From positions 62,001 to 126,000 of the forward strand of contig NZ_JACHXO010000010.1 in the NCBI RefSeq assembly GCF_014192155.1: 64,000 bases of DNA, read 5' to 3'. This DNA comes from Roseateles terrae (GTDB lineage Bacteria; Pseudomonadota; Gammaproteobacteria; Burkholderiales; Burkholderiaceae_C). The notes beneath the pieces were generated by a model. That model was not told the origin of the DNA. It did no database searches and saw only the letters and a program-made list of their open reading frames with translations. A program made the translations under genes and the position numbers. Below, piece by piece: positions 26,141 through 35,800 of this stretch (the first letter of the stretch is position 1; the number at the start of each line of letters is the position of its first letter).

Positions 26141-29100
26141 ATGTTCCAGCCTTCCGCCCCTCTGCTGCCGACCATTCCTCACCTCTACACCGCGACCTCG
26201 TTCCAGGCGCCGCCCCAGCTGGCAGCGCCCACGCCGCCGGACGACTGGGTGTCCTACAACACGGTGGAACCGAACGGCCCCCCGGGCTTCGAGGCCTTCA
26301 AGGCCAGCCCGGCGTTCAAAACCACCCAGGACCAGTTCCTGGAGCGCATTGCGGCCTGTGAGCAGTTCGCCAGCCAACACTTTCCGGCCAAGGATGCGGC
26401 GAAGATTCGAAGTGGGCTCGACACCTTCCGCAGCCACCTGCTCCTGAATGACGGCGCCACCTTCTTCAACGCCTCGCTCCCGAAGCTGTATGGCTCCGGC
26501 AAGCGTCACTTCGACCACTTCTGCCTGCGCCTGACGCAGGAGGACATCGACCTGCATCGCCGCAAGACCGCGCTGCGTGAGCTCGCGGCCGATCTGCCGC
26601 TGTGCCGGTCCAGCGGCGCCGCCTTCAGGACGGCCTCCAAGACCCTGAGCGGCAAGCCGGGCGGCCTCCACGGCGAGTTCCACGCCCTGCTGTTGCGACG
26701 TATCGATGCGCTGCTCCAGGAGGTGGTCAGGCGTGGCCCGGGCGGCGAGCCACTGTCCACCGTGGCCCTGAAGCGACGCGAGGAGTACCTGCTCGGCATG
26801 GAAGTCCATGCCGTCAACCGGCTGAGAATGGAGCTGGACCTGCCCGGCGCCGAGCGGGACGACCGGTACACCTGCGACAACGTCGTGACGCCGGGGCTCA
26901 TCCACTACGCGCAAGACCTGCTGCGTGGAGAACTGCATCCGGCGGAGCTGGCCAGGGACCTTGCAGAGAGCTACCTGCAACAGCTGCGGGAACTGCTCCC
27001 GCCGGAGGCCCGATCCCCCACGGCGGAGCTCACCGACAGCATGAGCAAGATCAGTGATGCGAACGCCCAGATGGGCGCCACTTTTGGACATGTGCCGCTC
27101 AACCACCTGCTGCATCTGGACGAGGCCAGCGGCCAGACCTTCTGGCAGAACGATGTCAGCCTGCTCGCGACCGACCTGCTGAAGTCGCTGGAAGAGAAGG
27201 ACCTGGTGGTGCGCCAGGCGCTTGGCAAGGCGCTCAGCCACTACACCCCTCCGCATCACTGGGATCTGCTGCATCTGGACTGGCGGCTCTTCCTGGCGAG
27301 CGAAAGGGATGAGCCCGCGGCCGAGCCGGTAGAGATGCCCGTGCAGATCCATCACGCCCTGGCCCTGCTGCACCGCCTGCCGCGGCTGCTCCCCCTGCAT
27401 GCGCTGACGGACACGCTGCTGTCCGGCGGCCGCCCGGAGAACCTCGCGAGGCTCCCTGCCCACTGGCTGGAGGACGAGGCGCAATGCCTGCAGCACTGCC
27501 GTGCCCTCGGAGACGAGGGGATGAAACGCTGGATCGGAGCAGCAAGCCCGCTGCCCGCGGATCAGAAGAAGCTGCTGACCTCCGCCATGACCCAGCTCAA
27601 TCTGCATCAGTCCCTGCCCGCGCTGATGGCGTCCGATGGTGAGGCCACGCCGCGAGAGTGGATCGAGTGGGCCGGCGGATTCGGCTTGCTGCGCCAGTTG
27701 CTCGCCAGTCAACCGGCCGCGGAGGTCCTCCGCTTCTGGGCCCAGAAAATCGATGACTACCTGCCCGCCGCTCGAGCGGACGAGCTCAGGGAACTGTATG
27801 GTTCCGAGCGCTCCACTTCATTGATCACACGGGCGATGAGAGCCGCGCCGATGCCCGTGCTGAAACAGCTCCTGCTCATGACGTTGACCGCGCGGGAGGG
27901 CGAGATCCTCTCGGACAGCGGTCTGTACGCCGCGCTGCGTGCACCCATCCAGCAACTGATGAAGGAAGGACGTACCGACGCCTTCATCGCGTATGCAGAC
28001 ACGCTGGACCAAATGGCCAGCGAGCGGTGGATTGACCCGCCCCACCTTCGCCTGCTGCTGGAAGGCCCAAACTTCGGGGATGGCTGCCGCGGCGCCCTGC
28101 AGGCCGGTCACGCAGCCTTGGTCCAGGCATTCCACGCGACGGTGCGCCTTCAGCACTCACATGCGCACCTGACCACCGACATGGCCCGGTGCATGGTCAT
28201 GGGCGCGCCCGCAGGCAGGAAGTCCTGCGGCTGGGAGGCGATCGAGGCCGGGCACTCCGCCGCGCTGGCGGCCCATCTCAAAGAGATTCAGAACAGCGTC
28301 CTCATGGGACTGGTCCCCAGAGACAGGCTGCGCGATGTGCTCAGGTGCCAGGACGACCAGGGCTACCCCGGGCTGGCCAGCATGGTGGTCGGCACCGCGG
28401 ACCGTCACCCCTGCCTGGATGTCTGGATGAGCGCCGTGCTGGAAGCGCACCGGCATTCGTTGCTGACGCTGCATGACACGACCGCGCTGCTGCATGCCCG
28501 TGACCGAGCAGGCACGCCGGTGCTGCATCACATCCTGCAGCAGGATCAACGTCGAGACGGGGGCATCCGGTGGCTCTACCTGGTTCACTTGATGCACGCG
28601 GACGGTGCCCTGCCCCCTGGTGAGGTGGCGCTGCTGCTCGAATCACGATTGCGTACGCCTCAGTGGACGGGAGAGACCCTGTTGTCGGAGGCGATCCGGG
28701 GAGTGTTTCCGGAAGGCGCCATCCGGACCCTTCTCGAGATCTACGGCCGTGCGCATGGCCGGCAGCTGGTGTCGGCCCCGGAACTGGTCCGACTGGTCCG
28801 TGCCGAGATGGACGATGTCGACAACGCGCCTTTTCTCATCGTGGCGATGCACGGCGGACGTGTCGCCGAGCTCAACGAATACCTGGACGGAATCCAGGCG
28901 CTCGCCGAGGGGGCCATGCTCGATGAGACCGCCCTGTTGACCTTGCTCGATCCGAAGAACGCCAAAAAAGAGTCGGCGCTGACCCTGGCCCTGATCAACA
29001 AGAACCTGCCGGCGGTGGAAGCCTTCCTGCAGACCACCCTGGCGCTGGCGGAGCAGGGCCGCCTCTCCGGCGAAGCGTGGTGCCGGCTGATGATGCCCCT

Positions 29101-29695
29101 CCAGGACGGACGACCCATCTACGAGTTGTCTTCCGGCTGTTCCAACGACCTTCTGCGGATGTTTGACGGGGCGATGCAGCGCGCAGAGCAGGCCGGACTC
29201 CTCGGCGGGTCGCAGGGTGGTGAGCTCGCCCTCCTGTGGCGGCAGTTCCGGATGCCGCTACCGGAGGCATCCGAGGCCCCTCTGGCGCCAGAGGCGCTCC
29301 AGCCGCCCGTACGTCTGCGTTTCTCGGACGCCGAGGCGCTTCCCCAAGATGACCCCCGCGCCCCGGGCGCTCGCTCCGACGCGACGGAGCGACCCAGTGT
29401 CGCGGCAGGGCGCGCTGCCATGGCGCGCGCGGCCATGGCCGTACGCCAGCAGGCGGATGCGGCGCAGCCCCCACCACCGGCGCCGCACCAGCCCATGCAT
29501 CGGGTGGCAGAGCCGCCGCACCTGCTGCAAATCCCCCCGCGTCGCGGCGCCTGGGCGCCGCCCCTGCCACAACGCCGTGAACCTCAGGCCGCAGAGCCCC
29601 CCGAGCTGCCGCCCCCTCTGCCGCCGCGTCCCCGACCGGCGGCTCGCCCACCGCTCCCACTGCCCGCCCAAGCTCCGGCGCGGCGCGCACCATAA
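26141..29695 (+). CDS. Array protein 5 of 7: large repeat protein with proline-rich tail (subfamily B)
   Basis: At 1184 residues this is the longest member. It begins MFQPSAPLLPTIPHLYTATSF and carries C128 (DHFCLRL), H223 (MEVHAVNRLRMEL) and D241. From about residue 500 some ten helical units of 45-52 residues can be laid out, each roughly 'L(S/P)xxxLxxLL...alxxA...g...vxxfLxxlxxaxxxG'. Examples begin LVPRDRLRDVL, LLTLHDTTALL and AMLDETALLTLLDPKN, the last being the ankyrin-like position (D937). Unlike its neighbours it ends in about 135 extra residues rich in Pro, Arg and Ala, with PPLPPRPRP and PPLPLPAQ, resembling SH3-binding proline motifs. Spacing is 23 bases from gene 4 and 24 to gene 6. 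Function is unknown. Confidence 0.84.
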   Translation: MFQPSAPLLPTIPHLYTATSFQAPPQLAAPTPPDDWVSYNTVEPNGPPGFEAFKASPAFKTTQDQFLERIAACEQFASQHFPAKDAAKIRSGLDTFRSHLLLNDGATFFNASLPKLYGSGKRHFDHFCLRLTQEDIDLHRRKTALRELAADLPLCRSSGAAFRTASKTLSGKPGGLHGEFHALLLRRIDALLQEVVRRGPGGEPLSTVALKRREEYLLGMEVHAVNRLRMELDLPGAERDDRYTCDNVVTPGLIHYAQDLLRGELHPAELARDLAESYLQQLRELLPPEARSPTAELTDSMSKISDANAQMGATFGHVPLNHLLHLDEASGQTFWQNDVSLLATDLLKSLEEKDLVVRQALGKALSHYTPPHHWDLLHLDWRLFLASERDEPAAEPVEMPVQIHHALALLHRLPRLLPLHALTDTLLSGGRPENLARLPAHWLEDEAQCLQHCRALGDEGMKRWIGAASPLPADQKKLLTSAMTQLNLHQSLPALMASDGEATPREWIEWAGGFGLLRQLLASQPAAEVLRFWAQKIDDYLPAARADELRELYGSERSTSLITRAMRAAPMPVLKQLLLMTLTAREGEILSDSGLYAALRAPIQQLMKEGRTDAFIAYADTLDQMASERWIDPPHLRLLLEGPNFGDGCRGALQAGHAALVQAFHATVRLQHSHAHLTTDMARCMVMGAPAGRKSCGWEAIEAGHSAALAAHLKEIQNSVLMGLVPRDRLRDVLRCQDDQGYPGLASMVVGTADRHPCLDVWMSAVLEAHRHSLLTLHDTTALLHARDRAGTPVLHHILQQDQRRDGGIRWLYLVHLMHADGALPPGEVALLLESRLRTPQWTGETLLSEAIRGVFPEGAIRTLLEIYGRAHGRQLVSAPELVRLVRAEMDDVDNAPFLIVAMHGGRVAELNEYLDGIQALAEGAMLDETALLTLLDPKNAKKESALTLALINKNLPAVEAFLQTTLALAEQGRLSGEAWCRLMMPLQDGRPIYELSSGCSNDLLRMFDGAMQRAEQAGLLGGSQGGELALLWRQFRMPLPEASEAPLAPEALQPPVRLRFSDAEALPQDDPRAPGARSDATERPSVAAGRAAMARAAMAVRQQADAAQPPPPAPHQPMHRVAEPPHLLQIPPRRGAWAPPLPQRREPQAAEPPELPPPLPPRPRPAARPPLPLPAQAPARRAP

Positions 29696-29719
29696 CGTGG
29701 CGCCCCGCCCGCCGCCGTC

Positions 29720-32700
29720 ATGTTCAAAGCTTCCGGTTCCCCCTTCCTCAGCGAGGTTGCGCACTTCTACACGGACCAGTCGTTCCAGCTGCCGCCGCAG
29801 CTGGCGCCGCCCGTGCCGCCCAAGGCGTGGGTGTCCTACCACCCGATGGATGCTGACGGCCCCGCCAGCTTCCGGGAGTTTCGGGCGTCGCCGGCCTTTG
29901 GTCAGGCGCTGCAGCAATTTCTGGACCGGATCGCGGACTGCGAAGCCTTCACCCGCACGCACTTCTCGCCCCGCGAAGCCAGCGTCATGCTCGAGTATTT
30001 CCACACCTTCCGCACACGGCTGACCGACGGCAACGGCGAGCCCCATTTCGGAGATGCGCTTCCCCAGCTGTACAGCCGGGGCAAGCTGCATTTCGACCGT
30101 TTCTGCCTGCGGCTGGCGCAGGACGACCTGGACCTGCCCCAGCGCAAGACGGTGCTGCGTGAATTGGCCTTTCATCTGCGCGCCTGCCGGGCCCAAGGTC
30201 CTGCTTTCGAAGAAGCGGCCCGCCGCCTGGACCGAAAACCCGGTGGCCTGCAGGGGGAGTTTCATGAGCTGCTGATGATGCACACCGACGCGCTGCTGCG
30301 GGAGGTCATCAACCGCCCGGCGCCGGGCCTGGTGCTGTCTCCTGCGCAGGCGCAAGACCGCCTGCAGCACCTCCACAGCATGGAGGTCCACATGGTCAAC
30401 CGGCTGCGACTGGAGCTGGGCCTGCCCGGCGGTGATCGAAATGACCGCTTCGTCTTGGCGGACAGTCTGGTGACCCCCTCTCAGATCGAGGCCAGTCGCC
30501 GCCTCCTGCACCAGCAACTGCGTCCCGCCGCCCTGGCCCGGGAACTCGCCGGTCGTTACATGGAGCAGCTCCGCGAGATGCTCCCCGTGGCGCTGCGGGC
30601 CCCTGATGCGGACCTCAGCGAGCATACCGGCGAGATCGACCGGGCCCAGCAGCGCATGGAAGCCACCTTCGGCAAGGTCGCACTGGACCATCTGCTGGAG
30701 TACGACATCAAGACGGAGCGCACCGGTTGGCTCCAGGATCTGTCGCTGGTCGCCTACGACCTGCTGGGCAGTCTGGAGCGCCAGGGCCTGATCGTGCCCC
30801 AGCCACGCGGCTCGCTGATGAGGGGGTCGACCGGGAACGCTTACTGGGAACTGATGCAGGTGGACTGGCGGCTGTTCCTCACGGAAGAGTACGAAAGGCT
30901 CGACGGCCCGCGGAGGCAGACGGCCGTGCAGCTTTCGCATGCGCTCGGCTGGCTCGACCAGATGCCGGCCATGAATCCCGTGCCTGCGCTCGTGGACGCC
31001 GTGCTGGCCAGCAGTCGCAAGGAGGACCTCCTGTACCTCCCCCGGACCTGGCTGATGGACGAAAGCCGGTGCGCCGCCTTCTGCCGACGCTTGGGGGAGG
31101 ACACGCTGGTGCAGTGGCTGGAGCGGAACCCCGACCTCAGCGACCGTCTCAGAGGCCAGATGCTGCGAGTGATCACCGACCTCGGCCTGCAGGCCGCCTT
31201 GCTGACGGTCACCACGCCCGCGCCGCACTGCGACGCCGCCGCCTGCGTCCGCCTCGCCGGGGGAGGCGATGTTCTGGTGAAGGCGATGAACCGACAGGAC
31301 GGGGACATGGCGATCCGCTGGTTTGCTGTCTTCCAGGCGGCGATTCCGCTGCTGAAGGAGGCCGAAGCCCTGCGTCTCTTTTGCACCGGCACACCGGGTC
31401 TGGTGGGGCAGACCCTGCGCAACGGCCATGGCGGCCATGTTCGACAGGTGCTGCGGTTGCTGGCCCTCGCGGTGGATCAGCGCAAGATCCACCCGGGCCA
31501 GTTGCCGGCGCTGCTGAAGTCGCCAGTGCAGGACATCATGGCGGCAGGACACGTCGACCGGCTGGTCTCGCTCGGCGAAGGTCTGCAGGTGCTGGCCAAA
31601 GGCGGTCACCTTCAAAACCGCCTCCTTTGCCAGGCGCTCGCCGGACCCGACTGGCAGCGAGGCTGCAGCGGCGCCATGGTTGGCGGACATCCCCACGTCG
31701 TGCGCTGGTTTCATGAGCAGGTCCGGGTGCTGCTGGACGGCGGCAGCATCAACCGTGACCAAGCGGCCCGGTTGCTGATGTCGCATCCCCGGGGAGAGCC
31801 ATCCGCCGGCATGCTGGCCATCGAAGGCAAACATGCGGAAGCGCTCGCCGTCCACCTGTCCGGACTGCTGGAGGCCGTCTCCGCCGGCATCGTGCCGGCG
31901 CCGGAGCTTCGGGACCTGCTGGCCTGCCGCGGGGCCGCCGGCGAACCCGGATTGGCCGTGATGACAAAAGGCGAAAAGCCGCACCCCTGCACCCAGGCGT
32001 GGCGCACCGCCGTGGTGGAGGCCAATGAGCGGCATCTGTTGATGCCCTGGGAGGTGGGCGGTCTCGTGTCGGCCCATGACCCGCAGGGCCTTCCGCTGCT
32101 TCGTCAGCTGGTGCGGACCTGGTTCTCCGAGAACCGCAGCTGGTTATGGCTCGGCCTGGTCAAGGACCTGTTCCACGCCAAGGCCTTGCCGGCCCCCTTT
32201 CCGGTCCTGGAGGCGGTGGGGGGACGCAGCCTGGAACCACCGGAAACCCTGCTGTTTCGGCTGATGACAGACACCTCCGACCTCTCCGCCGTCTGGCTGC
32301 TCATGAAGCTCTACGGCGAGGCCCGTCGGGAGCAGATGATCGAAGCGTCCGATCTGGCGCTGCTGCTGCTGGGCTTGAGCAAGGGCGAGCGGGAGGTGCC
32401 CGCATTGACATCGGCCCTCGGCGAGCTTCAGAGCGGTCAGGTGACGATCTATTTGAGGGGCCTCATCTTGCTGGCACAGCAGGGTCTGATTTCCGCGGAC
32501 CAGTTGTTCCATCTCTTCGATGGGTATGGACGGGGAGACCGCTCACCGCTCGGCGCTGCCATCGACAAAAAATGGGCAGAGGGCGTGGAGCACCTGCTGG
32601 ACGCTACGCTCAAGGCCGCCCGGCAACAATTGATCACCGGCGATCAGTGGTCCCAGCTGTTGCGATCGGCGCCGGCCAGCCGCAGCTGGACCGTCATTCT

Positions 32701-32836
32701 GAACTGCAGGTGCGAACGCATCCAGGCGCTCATCCATTCCGCCATCAAGGAGGCCGACACCGCCGGTCTGCTGCAGGGTGAGGCGGGTGCTGAACTGATG
32801 CATGCGTGGCGGCAGCGTACGCCCCTGCCAGCCTGA
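29720..32836 (+). CDS. Array protein 6 of 7: large repeat protein, family unknown (subfamily B)
   Basis: The 1038-residue paralogue starts MFKASGSPFLSEVAHFYTDQSF. The N-terminal domain has C129 (FDRFCLRLAQDDLDL), H224 (MEVHMVNRLRLELGLPGGD) and D242, then the closing block ELMQVDWRLFLTEE. The helical-repeat half contains RGCSGAMVGGHPHVVRWFH, the double-Cys unit (DLLACRGAAGEPG and HPCTQAWRTAV) and a diverged ankyrin-like unit at D934 (DGYGRGDRSPLGAAIDKK). It ends soon after a final unit (LIHSAIKEADTAGLLQG). A long open frame on the opposite strand is a by-product of GC-rich codon bias. It lies 7 bases before gene 7, so the two are almost certainly co-transcribed. Confidence 0.84.
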   Translation: MFKASGSPFLSEVAHFYTDQSFQLPPQLAPPVPPKAWVSYHPMDADGPASFREFRASPAFGQALQQFLDRIADCEAFTRTHFSPREASVMLEYFHTFRTRLTDGNGEPHFGDALPQLYSRGKLHFDRFCLRLAQDDLDLPQRKTVLRELAFHLRACRAQGPAFEEAARRLDRKPGGLQGEFHELLMMHTDALLREVINRPAPGLVLSPAQAQDRLQHLHSMEVHMVNRLRLELGLPGGDRNDRFVLADSLVTPSQIEASRRLLHQQLRPAALARELAGRYMEQLREMLPVALRAPDADLSEHTGEIDRAQQRMEATFGKVALDHLLEYDIKTERTGWLQDLSLVAYDLLGSLERQGLIVPQPRGSLMRGSTGNAYWELMQVDWRLFLTEEYERLDGPRRQTAVQLSHALGWLDQMPAMNPVPALVDAVLASSRKEDLLYLPRTWLMDESRCAAFCRRLGEDTLVQWLERNPDLSDRLRGQMLRVITDLGLQAALLTVTTPAPHCDAAACVRLAGGGDVLVKAMNRQDGDMAIRWFAVFQAAIPLLKEAEALRLFCTGTPGLVGQTLRNGHGGHVRQVLRLLALAVDQRKIHPGQLPALLKSPVQDIMAAGHVDRLVSLGEGLQVLAKGGHLQNRLLCQALAGPDWQRGCSGAMVGGHPHVVRWFHEQVRVLLDGGSINRDQAARLLMSHPRGEPSAGMLAIEGKHAEALAVHLSGLLEAVSAGIVPAPELRDLLACRGAAGEPGLAVMTKGEKPHPCTQAWRTAVVEANERHLLMPWEVGGLVSAHDPQGLPLLRQLVRTWFSENRSWLWLGLVKDLFHAKALPAPFPVLEAVGGRSLEPPETLLFRLMTDTSDLSAVWLLMKLYGEARREQMIEASDLALLLLGLSKGEREVPALTSALGELQSGQVTIYLRGLILLAQQGLISADQLFHLFDGYGRGDRSPLGAAIDKKWAEGVEHLLDATLKAARQQLITGDQWSQLLRSAPASRSWTVILNCRCERIQALIHSAIKEADTAGLLQGEAGAELMHAWRQRTPLPA

Positions 32837-32843
32837 AGTCCCC

Positions 32844-35800
32844 ATGTTCAGAGCCTCCGCCGCACCCTTTCTGCCGGGCGTCCCTCACCTCTACACCGCC
32901 GCGGCCTTTGATGCCCCGCCGCAGCTGCCTGCGCCCGACCTGCCGAGCGAATGGACGGCCTATCACTGCATAGATCCGATCCACGAGGGCAGCTTCGATG
33001 ACTTCAAGGCCTCCGCGCTATTTGCCGCCACCCAGCAGCAGTTTCTCGACCGCTGCACCGAGTGTGAAGCCTTCGCCGACGCGCAGTTCTCGCCGGAAGA
33101 TGCCCAGGCCATCCGGACCGGCTTTGCCGCCTTCCGCCGGAACCTGCTCAAGGACAACGGGGAGACCTTCTTCACCGGCAGCCTGACGAAGCTCTACAGC
33201 ATTGGCAAACGGCATTTCGACCGCTTCTGCCTGCGGCTGCGCCAGAACGACCTGGACTTGCACCGCCGCAAGATGAAGCTGTATGAGCTGTCGCGCGACC
33301 TGCACAACTGCCGCTCCAGCGGCTCGGCCTTTGTTCACGCGGCGCTGGGGCTGGACTCGTCGCCCGGCGGCCTGCAGGGCGAATTCCATCACCTGCTGGT
33401 GGCCCGCATCGACGCTCTGCTCCGCGGCGTCGTTAACCAGCTGCCCGCCGGCGTGCCGCCCTACACCCCCAGTGCCCGCCTGCACGAGGATCACGTCCGC
33501 AGGATGGAAGTGCACATGGTCAACCGCCTGAAGCTGGAGCTGGGCCTGCCCGGAGCGGACGCCAGTGACCTCTTTGTCGGGGGCACGGGCCTGATCCAGC
33601 CCGGTCAGGTGGAGCAGTGCCGGACCCTGCTGCGGGATCAGCTGCGTCCGGTGCTGCTGGCCCAGGAACTGGCGCAGCGCTACATCATCCAGCTGCGCAG
33701 CGAATTGCCGCTCGCAGCGCAAGACCCCAAGACCGATCTGGCCGAGTACATGGAAGACCTCTACCAGGTCCATGAGCGCCTGGGGGCGACCTTTGGCGAC
33801 GTGCCTCTGAATCATCTGCTTGAATGCGACCCGGATACGGGACAGACCCACTGGCTCAACGACCCGGCGCTGGTCGCCAACGACATGCTGGTCACACTGG
33901 CCCGGCAGAAGCTGATTGCCCCCCGCAGTCCGGCCTCTCTGCTGCACGATCATTCCGAGGGCTATCACTGGGACCTGATGCATGTGGACATGCGACTGTT
34001 TCTGGTGGACGAACGCCGCGAGCTGAAAGACCCGGAGAACCTGGTCCCGGTGCGGATCGGTCATGCGCTGGAGTGGGAGCGCCAGAATCCGGCACTGTCT
34101 CCGATCCCGATGCTCACCGAGACCCTGCTGGCGGCTCGGCGGCCGGACGACCTGATCCAGCTCCCTGGCGCCTGGCTGACGGACGAGGACCAGTGCACCG
34201 CACACTGCCGTGGACTGGGCGATGAAGGGGTGGTGCGCTGGCTCAGTGCCCAGTCCTCGCTGCCCGAGCGGCTGCGCAAGCTGCTGCTGCCCGCGCTCAC
34301 CGGGCTGGGGATGCCGGAAGCGCTCCAGAAGGTCATGAAGCACCCGCCGCAGCTGCCCGCTGGCACGCTGTTTCTGGCGGCAGGCGGCCAGAACATCCTG
34401 CTTCGGACCATTGCGCAGGGCAATCACTACGTCAAGGCCGCCTGGTACGGGACGCTGGTCGAGGCGTTCCGCGACCTGCCACAGCGCACGGTGGGCGCCC
34501 TGTTCACCGCAGGCCGGTCGTGCCTGATCGGCAAAGCCATGATGACCGGGCTGCCGATGGATGTCTCCAGCCTCATGGCGCTGCTGCAGCAGGGCGTCCA
34601 GGCGGGCAAGGTCACCGCCGAGGTGCTGCCTTCCTCCCTCCACGTCAATCCGCAGGAGGTCATGCGGGCCGGTCGGCTCGAGGTGCTGCGGGAGTATGCG
34701 GACCGCCTGTGCGACATGTTCAGACAAGGGCAGTTGCCGCTGCATCTCCTGCTCTTCGGACTGGGGGGACAGTATTGGCAGCGCGGCTGCACCGGCGCAC
34801 TGGAAGGCGGCCATGTGCCAGTGGTGACGTGGTTTCACGGCCTGGTGGCAGGCCTTCACCGGGCGGGGTGTCTGGTCGATGCCACTGCGGCGGCCTTGCT
34901 GAGCGCGGCGCCGGACCATGTGGACTCGGGGGGCATGCGGGCCATCTGCAACCGACATCCCGCGGCGCTGGCCGAGCACCTGCACCAGCTGCAGGAGGCA
35001 GTCGCGGCACGGCTCATTCCGGGCGACAGGCTGCCCGAGCTGCTCGCCTGCAGGGGCCGCGGTCCGCGATGGGGGCTCTGCCAGATGGTGATCCAGGATT
35101 CCGAGCACCCCTGCCTGCCGGTCTGGGCCGCGGCCGTGAGCCGGGCCCGCCACCGCAACCTCATCTCGCCGGCGGATGTGGCGGAACTGCTCCGCTCGTC
35201 CGATGAGCTGCATGAGGCACCGCTGCTGCATCACCTGCTCGTCCTGCCGAACGCTGGCCCGCGGCTGCAGGCCTGGCTGCGAGTACTGGCCACGCTGGAG
35301 CACGCCCACGGCCTCCAGATGGCCTTCCACCTGCTCGATGCCCGCCCCCTGCAGGGCCATGCGCCAAAGGACGGCACCCTGTTCCGGGCCATGGCCGAAG
35401 GCTGGATGGCGGGAGCGGTCAGCGCCCTGGTGGCACTGTATGGTCAGGCCCTGGAGCACAAGCTCATCACCCGTCCCGAGCTGAACCAGCTGCTGCAGTC
35501 TTCCAGCCACGCGACCGCGCCAGTGACCGCGCTGATGACGGCGGTTCAGGAACTGCGGCACGAACACGTTGCTGAGTTTCTGCAGGCACTGCTGTCGCTG
35601 GCAGAGAAGGGGCACCTGGACGCCGACGCCCTGCTCCACCTGCTGGAAGGCGGCTCACGGACGGACCGCACACCACTGAGCACCGCTCTGGCGCTGGAAA
35701 TGACCGAGGTCGTGGAGAGCGTGCTGGACACCGCGCTGGCTGCCGCCGAGCGCGGCTACATCAGCGCCGAACAGTGGTGCCGTCTGCTGCGGCCGGCGCA

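Noticed and set aside
29258-32077. A 939-codon open frame on the minus strand opposite array gene 6, with similar long ones at 33018-35639, 22926-24908 and 14880-16637
   Set aside because: These mirror the codon bias of the GC-rich plus-strand genes; their translations are low-complexity, unlike any family, and lack the conserved blocks that the plus-strand paralogues share.
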